Below, one piece after another: positions 25,996-38,610 of a DNA stretch of 64,000 bases; within the stretch, counting starts at the first letter, position 1; the number at the start of each line of letters is the position of its first letter. Both the position numbers and the translations under genes were made by a program. Source of the DNA: Coriaria nepalensis (taxonomy: Eukaryota; Streptophyta; Magnoliopsida; Cucurbitales; Coriariaceae); NCBI GenBank assembly GCA_027186245.1, contig CP114497.1, forward strand, positions 3,541,501 to 3,605,500, given 5' to 3'. The notes below the pieces were generated by a model. The model ran no database searches. It was not told the origin of the DNA and saw nothing but the letters and a program-made list of their open reading frames with translations.

Positions 25996-28591
25996 ATGTC
26001 GTTTGAGGAGGACGAGGAGGCCCTTGAGCACACCCTCCTTGTGGTCCGAGAGGTCTCCGTCTACAAAATCCCTCCTAGGAGCACATCCGGCGGGTACAAA
26101 TGCGGCGAGTGGCTTCAATCCGATAAGATCTGGACCGGTCGGCTTCGTGTAGTCTCCTGCAAGGACCGGTGTGAGATCCGATTGGAGGATCCAAACTCAG
26201 GCGAGCTGTTCGCAGCCTGTTTTTTCAATCCCGGTCAGAGGGAGAATTCGGTGGAGACCGTGCTCGACTCGTCGCGGTATTTCGTGTTGAAGATCGAGGA
26301 TGGTCAGGGAAAGCATGCTTTTATTGGTCTAGGATTTGGGGAGCGGAACGAAGCCTTTGATTTCAATGTGGCATTGTCGGATCATGAGAAGTATGTTAAG
26401 AGGGATCAAGAGAAGGAGGTTGATGGCGGCGAGGTTGGCGATGACAGCCACATTGATATTCACCCTGCTGTGAATCACCGATTGAAGGTTCACTTCGAAT
26501 TCTTTTTGTTTTCAGTGTTTTTGTGCTATATATACTGGATTTTTATGATATCACTATAAAAGTAGCAGATTTTGCATTCATGTGTGTGTTTTTTCTGCTC
26601 TTTCTCTCTCCCTTTCTTGTCTCATTCATTTTGTTGCTAGCTTTGTCTCTGAATTCTACTTAAAGAACATAGCAAAGAATGTTTTATTTATCTATTTTTT
26701 TATTTTTATTTTTATTGTTTTCTTAGTGAAACCTGATGTCCTTCAAGTTAATTATTACAATGCAAATGGTATATGTATAAGACAACATGCTGTTTACTTA
26801 TATGTATTCTTCTGCTTATTGATTGCAGTGAATTGATCTATTCAAGTCATTTCTAATGTTCTCGCTATTATATTCGAATTGTGTGCCATTGTAGATGGCA
26901 TTTACCTTATTATGTTCTGAATCTTAGGAAGGCGAGACAATTCGGATTAACGTGAAGCCCAAACCGTCTAGTGGAACAGGCATGCTCTCAGCTGCTGGCT
27001 TATCTGGGTCTGGATCTGGGTCCGGGATTGCAAAACCAAAAGCCTTGGGTCTTGCTCCTCCTCCGCCAAGTGGATCAGGGAAAACCAGGTCTGCTCTCCC
27101 ACCCCCACCTAATGATCCTGTTGCTGCTAGGATGACCTCTGCAGGGCATGGTGATCTGAAGGGACCTAAAGAAAATGTCAGACGTACAAACGATCCTCTA
27201 TCAGATCTTTCTCAACTTGAGGTTTGTTTCTATTGCCAATTAGCTTCCATGTTGATTTACTTTGTTCTTTGTACAAGTGATTTGTTTTACTTCACATGGT
27301 TTGGATAGATAGGAGACAGTTTGACATTTATTTTTAGCACCGCTTCTTTATCTTTTTTACCATGTACATGTCTTATGCTATGAGATGCATATTGCCTATA
27401 TAAAGAAGTTATTTAAAAAAAAAAGGAGAAAAGTTACACATAAAGTCATAAACTGTACTGGGGAATTCACATATCAGACTGCTATTTGAATCCTGCCCTT
27501 AGTATTAGAAGTCATGTCCTCTTGCTTGTAGTGTAGTTTTCGAAGAAAGGTCTTATGATCATATTAAAAGGCTTTAGTTTTGTTTGGAGTTATCAGGGTG
27601 TGTTTGTATCCAGATAAAGGTGCATGTGAATATACAAGAATATATGATCGGTTGTAAAGACTTGCAGTGTGAGTAATATATGGTTATACAAAGACTGTAC
27701 TGGGTAATTAATTATACATATTCGGTATTTACTGCTGTTTGTGATTAAACCTGCCCTTAGTTTAATTTATGGCCTCTTGGTTATAGCATGAATCCTTGAT
27801 CGGGTTAAACAGAAGGTAACAATGGACTGCCTTCTGTCCATTCCCTAATTATAAGCTCCTCTTTGCAAAATTCACAATACCCTAGTTTTCTTAGGAAGAA
27901 GTATAATCATTTTGAACTAGCCTTTGGTTGGCAAAAAGAAAAGATCGTGATACTCCAAAATGCTTGAGGATCATTTTGGAGAATTTAGGGATGTGTTTAC
28001 TCCTTTCTTTATATAGGCATCGTAAGTTATGATACCCCGGATTAGGTGTAATAGAGAACCAGATTACCCTTTGGAATTTTCCTTAGGAGACTGTTGCTGA
28101 AGCTAGAAAACTATACAAAGTTGGAGGCTATCAATCTGGATCTAGATACTAGGCAATCGAGTTGATAGTACTCGCCCCTGTATATTTGTTTGGGACCTTG
28201 TTCTTATATGAAAACTCGAATGAAGATACTATTCCATTATCCACTTATTTTTGTGAAAATTAAGATGCATTATGTTTGTCAAAGCAGGATAATGGAAAAA
28301 CACAGTTTTTTTTTTTTTTTGTAACATCTCCTATTTGATTTTATGTTGGGACTAAATTCTGTTTGTAAGATTAATTGATAGTTGGGGGCTTTTACTTGTT
28401 GCATCATCCGGTCTTTTTAATAAATAAAGTTTACTTCTTCATAATATGATGTATCTAATTATGACTGATGTGTTCTTGATATCAATGGGCATGATTTAAA
28501 CAATTCATTTTGCTTCCCATATTTTCAGAGAAATCTTCCCTCGCAATCAGGTTCAGCAAAGGCCACAGCATCAGGATGGGCAGCTTTTTGA
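25996..28591 (+). CDS. NECAP-like adaptin ear-binding coat-associated protein (3 exons)
   Basis: Exons 25996-26487, 26928-27221 and 28529-28591 join in phase to give 282 residues. The first exon is the NECAP PH-like domain (DUF1681), running from MSFEEDEEALEHTLLVVRE through VYKIPPR, the GGYKCGEWL block, and FVLKIEDGQGKHAFIGLGF to about residue 140. The second exon is a low-complexity Gly/Ser/Pro linker with KPKPSSG and PPPPSGSGK stretches. The last exon ends GWAAF, a WxxF-type motif of the kind NECAPs use to bind the ear of clathrin adaptors. Role inferred from the family: cytosolic accessory factor in clathrin-coated vesicle formation. The start is the first ATG in frame. The frame stays open upstream to about 25792 but only from TTG, so it is treated as leader. 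No lesion is seen. Confidence 0.93.
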
Positions 28592-28684
28592 TCGTCCGGG
28601 ATATTTAATTAATGGTTCTTTTTGAATTAAAAGGAAAGGAGAGAACTCAGAAGAAATGAGAAAGAAAATTTGTTGAAATTCAAA

Positions 28685-28732
<48 letters not shown>

Positions 28733-29890
28733 GTAGGGTGTTAAGTGCCACATTGTGGAACATAGTATGCTTTCTACAGTGAAATGTATTTGTATGGTTC
28801 TGGTTCCTACTTTATTGACTCCAATTTCTTCATAATAGATCTTGTTTTTCTTTTTCCCCCCTTTTTCTTCATTATATAATTTTTTGGTTTCAATTTATTT
28901 TTATTATTTTATGTTTTTTTTTTTTTTTTGGGTTGCCTATTATGTACTGTTTGTGATTTTACATACTAAAAAAACTAATGATTTTGATTGAGTTTCTTCC
29001 TTCTAATTACAACATACATTTTGCCTCATCTGGCGATAAATTTGGACTATTTCTAATAATATCATTCATAAAGAAAAATATATAAATATATGAATAGATT
29101 AAAGATTTAATATTCTATAAACAAATCAAAATGGGAATGTTTGAGTATATATATAAAATTTATAATAAATAAAACTTCTTAAAAAAGATTTAAAATAAAT
29201 ATCTCATAAATAAATTATAGTAGAATAAACAAATATCCGTAGATTCAAAAGAGATGAAGGAGTATGTATTTATTTATTGTAAAACTTCAATAAATTAATA
29301 ATTTTAGAATTAAAGAAATTTATTAATTAATGAAATATTAAAATTATTATGGAAAATTTAGTATATTATTTTTAAATTGAGATAAAAAAAATTTATTATT
29401 TAAGTGAGATTAATAATTTATGGAGTATTAATTTATTTAAGTTTTACAGTATTTACTAAATTCTATGAAATGTACATGCCTACATTAAATTTATATACAT
29501 GTATAAATATCTAGTGTTGTTATACATACAGTAAGTAATTAAGGTCAACATGCTTGCGTCAACGGAGTTTTGGAAAACGCTATATTACTTTAATTTAATG
29601 TTTTTACAGGGTACTATAATGAGTAATTTGAAAAAGATGGGGGTTTAATAAGATACTTTTTAAACTACGGGGAATTCAAAACTAAAAGCCCATAAAGAAT
29701 GGAGCAAATTCAGTCCTTATCTATTTCTGTATTTAAATTTTGGCCGTTATTATAGATTTAATGGTTAAAATATGTTCATGTCAAAATTACTTGTATTAAT
29801 ATAAAAGCTTATACGGCTAATACACAAGTCATATAAGATACTTCACAGGCCGATAAGTTTTTCTTTTATGTAATACATCAAAAATACTTT
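28592..29890. other. NECAP 3' flank and A/T-rich intergenic DNA
   Basis: Includes the 3' untranslated region of the NECAP gene with the GAAA array, then AT-rich sequence. Nothing else recognised. Confidence 0.6.
28683..28731. repeat. (GAAA)n microsatellite in the NECAP 3' region
   Basis: About twelve perfect copies of a four-base purine unit lie some 90 bases after the NECAP stop codon, probably in the transcribed 3' untranslated region. Confidence 0.95.
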
Positions 29891-29894
29891 TAGA

Positions 29895-30970
29895 CTGAGT
29901 TTTTTTACTTTTTGTAGACCGAGTTCAATTTCTTCCTTCACAGAATGAGCTCCCTTCCTAGACCGAGATCTTTTACTTTTCTTAAACCGAGTTTAATTTC
30001 TTCATTCATAGACCAAGCTCCTTTTTCAGATAGAGTTTTTCATCTTTCATCTCAAATAGAGTTCTTTATTTTCCTTCCCAAATCGAGATTTTTTATTTTT
30101 TCCCAGACCGAGATCTAATATAATATATTTCTCAGACTAAGATCTAATATAATGTAATAATGTCTTTGGGTTCCCAGTCAAGATCGAGTTCTCTAGAAAA
30201 GATAGAAATATGACTGAAAACTCTAGACCGAAAACTCAATCTGATTTCAGATTTCAGACTGAAAACTCAGTCTATACCAGGAACTACTGTAGTCTCAACC
30301 GATATCTCACATGTCGTCATATGTCAGTCTATGCATCTTAGATCGACATCTCATATGTCGATTTGTGCATCTCATACCGACATGTGATCTCTTTCTACCC
30401 AGACTAAAATCTAATATAATATAATATCTATGAGTTCATGGTCCAGACCGAGTTCTCTAGAAAAGACAGAAACATGGCCGAGAACTCTGACCCAGAAACT
30501 TGATCTGATTTCATATTTCAGACGGGACCTTAGTCTGTACTAGGAACTACTATGGTCTCAACCGAGATCTCACATGTCGTCACATGTCGGTCTGTGTATC
30601 TCAAATTAACATCTCATATGTCGGTTTATGCATCTCATACCGATATGTGATCTCGGTCTACAAACCGACATCTCATATGTCGGTATGAGATGCACATACC
30701 AACATAGGAGATCTCGATCTGAGAAAGAATAACATGTCGGGAACTCGGCCTGGACTGAGAATTCGGTCTGGACTGGAAACTCTAGACTAAGAACTCGATC
30801 TCATTTCAAATTTCAGGTTTCAAACCGGGAATTCTGTCTGGACCTAGAACTACAAATCTCTGTCTCCAGGTTTCAGATTCAGATTCATATCAAATATCTA
30901 TCTCTAGATTTCAGATTCAGATTGAATATCGAATATCGGTCTCTAAATTTCATATTCAAATTTTCGATTT
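29895..30970. repeat. Degenerate short-repeat block, family A (copy 2) with 264-bp tandem duplication
   Basis: Built from the same words as the block at 20.6-21.2 kb (agaccgagatctaatataat, gggttcccagtc). Between 30186 and about 30713 two copies of a 264-base unit lie head to tail (starts at 30186 and 30450, both beginning gagttctctagaaaaga). The second copy carries an inverted repeat at 30630-30693. Words such as ctcatatgtcggt recur many times. No open frame of note. It is probably derived from a transposon untranslated region or a satellite-like array. Confidence 0.75.
30630..30693. repeat. Inverted repeat / hairpin
   Basis: Left arm 30630-30657 and right arm 30664-30693 are reverse complements with a few mismatches, separated by about 6 bases, so transcript or single strand could fold into a stem of about 28 pairs. 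It lies inside the repeat block, at the end of the second 264-bp unit. Confidence 0.8.
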
Positions 30971-31549
30971 AGATTGGGTGTCAATGGCCATCTAATTCAG
31001 AGAAAATGAGAGAGAGGTTAGTTGCAACTATGAAGAAATATGACTTATAAATTAGCCGTATCTCAGTCAGCTTGCATTTTTGTCCTTTTTCTTAACACAT
31101 GACACTTCTCTATCCTTGGATCAAAATGAATGGCTATGATGTTATTAAAGGGACAGACATGAATGGAGCAAACATGAATTGAATCTGCTCTGGCAGACTA
31201 TCTATAGGGAATTCCATATGAACAAAGGCAAATACCCATAATCGGCTAAAAGAAATTGATGTCTCTTTGCCAACAGACTATCTACCCATTGTCAGATTTA
31301 AAAATTGATCACCGAAGCTATATTTACTAGTAAAGAAGAAAAATGACAAAAAGGGTTAGTTAACTCCTTTACTATCTCTTTCCACTTGGGTTTGCAGATC
31401 AACTTTTACATCTCCCATGTTATCCAAATCAAGACATGGTTTCTTTCCTATTCAAACTGGTGCCGGTAATCCGAGCCCCTTTGCTTATACTTAGACTTGT
31501 TCTGTTAGTAGTAATGCAAATTCGTTGCACCCACACACCCATTTCGGTA
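30971..31549. other. Unassigned sequence next to LTR copy 2
   Basis: Mixed composition. Overlapping open frames on both strands at 31.43-31.68 kb have no family likeness and partly lie in the LTR copy. No gene is recognised. Confidence 0.5.
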
Positions 31550-32350
31550 ATAGTGAGATTGATCATTCTTTGGCTTCGTTTCATCATATGCTTCAGTATC
31601 ATTAATTGTCGTTTTACCTTTCTAATTATCTCTTTATCCTTAACTACCATTAATTCACTAGTGAACGATCAATTTATAACTTGATTATAAATTTGAGCTC
31701 AAAACCATTTAGTTCCAGAATTAACCCTTAAGAGAACCAATATACAATCTTTTATGAAGAAAGTTCGGATTTCATATATGTAAATCATGTTCTCAGCCAC
31801 TTATCTTAATGAATCTCTAAAACAAAAGTCTTTTGCCTGATTATCCAAACAAACTATGACGAGTGAATCAAAAGATCTAGTTGACATAAACAAGAGTTCA
31901 TGACCACTCAAGATTCATATTGATCTGCATATGATCATCATTTGACATGAATTTAATTTTGTATGGTACACGGTATTTTAATAAGGAATTAATTCATATC
32001 GAATTTTGTTCTAGATAATCTAATTATATAAAGTACCTCAACTAAAATGTCTATCTACATCAATGATCCGGATCTAGATCACATTCATTCATAATGTTAG
32101 TGAACCGTACTAGCAACCACTATATTAAAGATTTCATAATTTAATATGTTGCAGATAATTTAACTTATTATCTATAATTTTAATTCTCTTGTACTAATAC
32201 AAGATTATAGTCACATAAATGAATTTGGAATTTTCTGATATTTATTCGTATTATTCGATAATAATACATTCATAACAATTATATAAAAAATGTCATTTTT
32301 ATTAATTTCATTAAAATAATACTTATTACATGTTTTCAGGGCATCATGCC
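31550..32350 (-). repeat. LTR fragment of the copia-type family, copy 2 (inverted)
   Basis: On the minus strand this matches copy 1 (1968-2700) from its tggtgggcatgatgccc start near 32350 through the phrase around 32170-32260 (ttcatttatgtgact) and on to the gttcactagtg segment near 31660. Divergence is high, with small indels. No internal region of the same element is attached. It is probably a solo or truncated LTR. Confidence 0.7.
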
Positions 32351-32359
32351 CACCATGTT

Positions 32360-34135
32360 TGACATAGTTGAAAGTTTAGAAAAGTAAGTATGTCCAAGTC
32401 ATAAATGCCAAATTGTGGCATTGGACCTATTACAAGAACTTGCATTACATGAATCAAAAAGAGAAATACAAGTGATTTTGGATGATTATTATAAGCTGTG
32501 AGGAGGCACGAAGTGATAGACATTGATGCAATCTACCAATCCTAGTTGACAGATCCTGAAATAAACAAAATGAAGGGTAAAACTTCACAAAACAATTCTG
32601 TTCATAAGACAACTTGGACATAGAAATGAGGTTGAACTTAAACTGTGAGATGTAAAGAATATTTGGTAAGGTGATGGTGGGAGAGATAGAGACTGATTAT
32701 ATGTGAGTTGAAGAAGTAACTTAGCAATTGGGTAATATCACATATGACGTTGAGTCTTTTACACACATAATGAGTGAAATCAATGTAGAAAAATCAAATG
32801 TCATATGTCTACTTGTGCCTTTATCAATAATACAGTTAGATATTCTAGTATGACTAAGAAGATTAGCACGAATACCTACCTGCCACATTAGCAATTTGAG
32901 GTGAATTACTATTGGAGTTATTTGAACTGATCAGTTTGAGAATCTGTCTATATTGATCCTGTGAGATTGGAGCAGAATGATCACTTGTAGGATCATCATT
33001 GTCTGCAGCCACTGCATTCGAATTATGTCCAATCTTGCCAAGGAATTTCTTATTCTAGAACTTGTAATCCTGAAGATAACCAACCAACTTATAGCAGTTT
33101 TCCTTGTGATTTCCACGAATATGACAATATTCACACTCTACTTATTAGAAAGGGTTGTTAGAGTTATATTTTTTTATTAGTGTTCCTTATAAAATTTTCA
33201 TATTGGGCAGTTGTCTCAACAGTAGTGGTACTTGCTTTGGCTAAGATTTTATTTCCCTCATTTTCATTTACCATACTAAAAGCCTTGTTAATTGGTGGCA
33301 AAAGATCCATTAATAAAATTTGACTATGCTTAGCAGTGAAACTTTCATTCAGACCCATTAAAAACTCAATTAAATACTGTTGTTGATTGTTAGCAGAATA
33401 TAAAGCAAAAGTAGCACACTCATAATTAGGTAATGCTACTATAGTTGAATATTCATCCCATAAGGTCATAACCTTAGTGTAACAATTAGAGACAAAATCA
33501 CTCTCCTATATTGTCATAGCAATTTGTTTACGAATAGCATTTATCCTAGATCCATTAATCTTATCAAATCTCTCTTTCAAATCATTCCATAAAACATATG
33601 CATCAGTTTTGAATATAGCCTCATTTGATATCTCTTTAGAAATTGTATTCAGAATCTAGGAACACAACATCACATTACACCTTTGCCAAAAGAGATAATA
33701 AGATGAAAACAAAGGTCTGATGAATTGACCTGTCACGAAACATGGCTTACTCTTGGAAGTGAATGCCAACACCATAAATCTACTCCAGATTCCATAGTTC
33801 TCACTTTTAGTGAGTTTCTGCATGATCATAACCATTCTTGGTGTATCAGAGGCGTGAATGTAGAGTAGACTATTTGGATCAATCTAAGGCATCAGTGAAA
33901 GGTAAGGATTAAGGGATAGAACACTGATTTATAGTCGATGTAGCCAAAAATTAAACAGTGGAAGAATTCTCTGTTTGGTCACCCATCGCAATAGAATGAA
34001 AGCCTATGAGAAGAGAAACAACGAATTAGAGATGAAGATGAAATCAAGATGAATAGTAATCGAGATGATTATTATCGAATTGAAGAAGAACAATCACGGA
34101 TCTAGGACTGCATGGATCAATTGCTCTGATACCGT
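32360..34135 (-). mobile_element. Decayed Ty1-copia element: primer site and gag
   Basis: On the minus strand 34133-34123 reads GGTATCAGAGC, the initiator-Met-tRNA primer-binding site. After it a gag frame begins near 33995 (MGDQTE), and a 101-codon open piece at 33469-33164 carries the copia gag core, LWDEYS then a leucine-rich block with FLMGLNESF and the LLPPINKAFSMV motif. A CCHC zinc-knuckle-like remnant may lie at 33050-33130. Stops and frameshifts break the frame, and no integrase or RT follows before the LTR copy at 32.35 kb. The 5' LTR side (34135-34400) is partly present. Confidence 0.75.
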
Positions 34136-36190
34136 GTCATGATTGGAGAAGTTTGAGATCGCGGGATATAAAATGAGAGGGAAATGATGAGAGAGAGAGA
34201 GAAGATAAACTAAAAGAATGCTTTTACTACTCTCATACCAAAAAGAATACACGCAAGTTACATTTATATAACAATTATTAACTTATAACAGAAAACTTTA
34301 CACATCATCATAATAAGCTAGCGCCAATATTTTTATCTTTTATACAATTAAATATAATTGATAGTCAAACATAACATTGACTTCTAATACTTGGTTATTT
34401 ATAATTTAAGATAAACCTAAAAAAATATGCTTATAATTTCTAAGACCTCAAGTGGATCTATTTATAATATCGGCTCTATAAGTAATTTTTTTATTAATTT
34501 TTATATATAAATTAAAGGACATAAAAGTCTTTTAGTTGGTAAAAAATGGTTTGACCATGGAATTTAATCTTGACCGTTAACAATTGAACTTATTTATAAC
34601 CTTGAAGGAATCTAATTTTAATTCCTAAAACCTCAAAAGATCTATCAATAATATCTATAAATTTCAAGGGATTCATAAGTAATTTTTCCGGAAAAGAAAG
34701 AAAATGATTATGAATTGATTTTTTCTTAAGGCCAAAAATCAATTACATTTAAAATCATTAAAGAAAAAAACCCTTTACATAGTGTAAAAAAAATCATTAA
34801 AGAAAAATCAATTATATAGTATGTCATGTCATTTAAAGAAGAAAAAATAATTTTAATTTTATAATGTTTTACTTTTTATCTTTAAGTTTTTTCAAAAAAT
34901 TTAGATTCATATACTTTTCGGAAAAATTATGTGCATAAAAAGGGAAAAAAAGAATAATAATGGAGCCTATTGATTTCTTTTCTCTTTTTTTGTAGATTTT
35001 TTTTCCCCATAAAATCGGAGTCTATAGATTTTCAAAGAAATATTTTTTGAAAAAATTAGGGGAGAGAAAAAAGAAAAAAAAAAAAAAAAGAATAAGGGCG
35101 CAGTATTAAAAAAAATAGTTAAAATAATTTTTTAAAAAAATGACATGACATACTATGTTAATACCCTATGTCATCAATCCGTTTGTGGAAAATAGTAAGT
35201 TGACGACGGTAAGTAGTGTTTTGCAAGTTTAGAGAAATATAGAAGTTTTTTCGCACCCTAAATAAAATATAATAATTTTTAAAATATTTCAAAATAAAGG
35301 AGAATTTTTTTACTAAATTATAAGTTTTAACCATTAGCCGATTTGTTTTAAATTTAATTATGCTCATACAATTATAAAAATAAAAATAAAAATTAATCAT
35401 TTTTATACTCAACAATTTTTTATTTACTAGTGTATTCTTATTGAACGGATCAACATTTGTTACAATATTGTCAAGTAGGGTGATTAAAACTTAATCATCA
35501 TTTAAAACTTTCAAAACGTATTCTTACATTTTATTTTAAAACTATAGTGCTAAATTTTTTTATTTTTTTTTTGACTAAACATGATTTTAACCCACTTTTT
35601 GGTTTTTTTTTTTTTTTTTTTTTTTGAAATCGGAGGTATTTCTCTACATGACTTTGATGATTCAATTATAAATTTTGAGAAAATAGTTTGATTCACAATA
35701 TCATTAAATAAGTTTAGAGTATAATATTAAATATTATACAGAGACTTGAACTTTTATCGAGAGTTATTCATATCCAACTGCTTGAAGTCTTTTAACTCGC
35801 TTATTGTTGACATGCTATATTTTAAACAAATAGAGTAATGATGGCATGTCATTAGGATGCCATATCATCAATTTCTCTTTTTCCTCATTCTTTATCTTCA
35901 CTACATTTCCTCCTTATTTCTTCTTCATGCAACCCCCGGCACCCCACTCCGGCAGTGTTAAAATGAAAAAAAAAAATATATATATATATATGTAAATATA
36001 TACATACATATAGGGCTGAACTTACTTGCCACAGGTGGGAAATATGTGTTCTTGGCAGCCATCAAACTACCCTCGGCAGGAGAGACTAAAGAACTTGTTT
36101 GTAGAAATGTGCACGCTTGTGCTTAAATATTCCCATCCACCAAACACTACAAAGAGACTTAAAAGAGAATGGTCATACCACCCAAAGACA
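34136..36190. other. Copia LTR side and A/T-rich intergenic DNA
   Basis: The first 200 bases or so are probably the LTR upstream of the primer site at 34.13 kb. The remainder is AT-rich with homopolymer runs (A at 35070-35090, T at 35600-35625) and a short (TA)n at 35975. No exon is recognised. Confidence 0.5.
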
Positions 36191-36262
36191 CTTAATGCGT
36201 AACATGTTTTACTTCTTGGACTCAACAAATGGTGTTGGTGAACCGTTTCGTCTCCATAAGCC

Positions 36263-36271
36263 TTATATATA
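36263..36271 (+). promoter_or_regulatory. Putative TATA box of the CASP-like gene
   Basis: The run cttatatataac lies about 50 bases before the start codon at 36319. That places a transcription start about 25-30 bases downstream, in a short leader. This is motif and spacing only. Confidence 0.4.
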
Positions 36272-36318
36272 ACAAACATTCATTTCCCATCTACATATTG
36301 GTAGCATTCTCATCAAAT

Positions 36319-37137
36319 ATGACTACTCATGATCAGGATGCCACTCCCACATTTTCGGAATCAATTAAGACAAAGCAACCCTTGGATCGGGTGCTCGTTT
36401 CGCTGAGGCTGCTAGCTTTCTTTGCGACAGCCTCGGCAACGGTTGTGATGGGTCTAAACAAACAGACCAAAACCTTTGTGGTTGCGACCATCGGTAATAA
36501 CCCGGTTAAAACCAGTATAACAGCTCAGTTTGATCATACCCCAGCTTTTATGTAAGCTTGTCCATTAATGAATTAAAAGATTTATTATGTATTTGAACAA
36601 TATGATTTTCTTATAAACATTTTTTTTTTCTTCTTTTTGTGTTACAGTTTCTTTGTAGTAGCAAATGGAATGGCCAGTCTGCATAACTGGGTGATAATAG
36701 TGATGGATGTTATAGGACATAAGGTTGATTTCAAGGGACTCCGCTTTGCAATCATTGCCATCTTAGACATGGTATATATATATCGATCGTTCTGACAAAT
36801 CAATTTAATTTCTTTTTCTTTATTTTTATATAGTGTTCTATGTTGAATTGGGTATAATTAATTTGTCTATACATGAGGCGTGCAGTTGACGGTGGGTCTA
36901 GCAGCGGGAGGGGATGGGGCGGCCACATTCATGGCAGACCTCGGGAAGAACGGGAATAAGCATGCTCGATGGAACAAGATATGTGACAACTTCAGCACTT
37001 ATTGTGATCATGGTTCTGGTGCTCTCATTGCTTCCTTCATCGGCCTATGTCTTTTGATGGTCATCAGTGTTATGTCAATCGTCAAACTCCAGAAGCCAAG
37101 ACTAGATAGTAATATTATTAATGTCCAGGCTCCATAG
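36319..37137 (+). CDS. CASP-like protein, subfamily 1B type (3 exons)
   Basis: Exons 36319-36551, 36648-36771 and 36886-37137 join in phase to give 202 residues. Four hydrophobic spans match the CASP/CASPL (DUF588, MARVEL-like) fold: LRLLAFFATASATVVMGL, the FFVVANGMASLHNWVIIV span, IIAILDMLTVGLAAGG, and GALIASFIGLCLLMVISV. Conserved family features are KTFVVATIG after span 1 and GKNGNKHARWNKICDNF with YCDHG before span 4, close to the Arabidopsis CASPL1B group. Known family role: four-span plasma-membrane proteins, some forming membrane scaffolds such as the Casparian strip domain; the role of this member is unknown. The ATG at 36319 is chosen because it gives the usual short cytosolic tail; an in-frame ATG at 36229 would add 30 residues upstream of the TATA-like box and is less likely. 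Confidence 0.93.
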
Positions 37138-38600
37138 TTTGCTCTATATGAATTCCTGAGTTGAATATTGTCGTACTGTGTGTTTCGACTTTCTGTGTTT
37201 AACATAAGTATGTTTGTTAAATTTTCTGGTGGGGGAAAACATCATAGAGATGAAAAGAAGGCCAGCATGACCTTTTCCCATATGTTTATTGTCCGTAATC
37301 AGTATTGTTTTTCATGAAAAATCTTAGGCAATGAATTTTTAAAGTTACTCATCAATTATAATTATAAATATTAATTTTACATATTACATTAATTATTACA
37401 TTAAATTTTATAAATGATTGTGATTAATTCGATTTACGGTATATTGAGTATTTCCAAATGAAATTCAAACTAAGAAGTATTAGTAGTTATATCAAAGGTA
37501 GACAAAAACTAATAACAAAATCTTGTGGACAATATATTTTGATAAACTTGAAATGTGAGGGTTAATTTTAAAATTTTAAAAGAGATAGGGAAAGAGAAAA
37601 TTTTAAGAAAATTTCCCCAACTTGTCGTTTACATTATATTAAAAATTTGTCCCTAAATATTCTTTGGCCTTATATATAAAATGAGACTTTTCAATTATTC
37701 TACTCACTTTTTTGGTGAAAAGGTTAACATGATATTCTTACCTAATATGGTATGCCACACATTTTTCTATTTCTTTTTAAAATGACATGACATGTAATAT
37801 TATATAAGAAATATCACGTCAGCCTATTTATTAAAAAAAAATAATAGAAATAATTATAAAGTATGATTTTAATAATATAAATTAAAAAATTAGCCAAAAC
37901 TAATATAATTAAGATAAATTTATAAAAACCGAATTATACGGATACAAAAAATAGAATTAACCATTTAAAAAAATTTATCACTAGTGAGTGGTGATATGGG
38001 TAAAAAGAAATGAAAAATAAACTTTAGGGTCAAATATGAGACAAAAAAAACTTCAATAACTATTCTAACAAAACTAAATTGACATGGCTCGATGATTCAT
38101 CATGCCAAGTCAGCAAGAAGATGGTTATCTGCAAATTTCTAATAGTTTAGGGTAATTTTGAGTTTGTATTGATAATTCAAGGTGGTAATCTGCTCTTGAT
38201 GAATAATAGTATATGGTAATATGATAAAACCTTACACAACATGTCATCTAACAATAATGCTTAAAATGATCTCAAGGCCTCTATGACATGAATGTTTTAA
38301 GACTTTAAGTTAAAAAAAAAAAAAAAAAAGGGAGAAAAATTACTACCAAACCAACGTGTTGGATTTTGGACACAAGCAACTTGAACAGTTTTCTACTTGT
38401 CTTGGCTATGCTGGCCATTCTCTTGGATTAAAATAACAACAAACAAATATTAGTTAATTAGATCAATTGCATCACTGACGACTACTCTTTCTCTGGTCAT
38501 CATCTTTAAAAATGGCCACAAGCTTTCCTTGACAATCTCCTTCACCATCTTTTTTCCTCTCTCTCTCACGCACTCCCTCTCTGGTACGTAGCTCTCTCAT
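37138..38600. other. CASP-like 3' flank and A/T-rich intergenic DNA
   Basis: Contains a possible dispersed repeat (37.6-38.2 kb) whose phrasing resembles 1655-1960. No coding block is seen until the GRAS pseudogene. The last 70 bases are CT-rich leader-like sequence. Confidence 0.5.
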
Positions 38601-38610
38601 TCTTTAACAC

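Noticed and set aside
30186..30713. Repeat block considered as a CRISPR-like array
   Set aside because: The genome is eukaryotic, repeats are degenerate and not evenly spaced with unique spacers; it is a tandem duplication.
36229..36318. Extra 30 residues in frame before the CASP-like start
   Set aside because: It would include the TATA-like box, and the family normally starts with a short tail near MTTHDQD.
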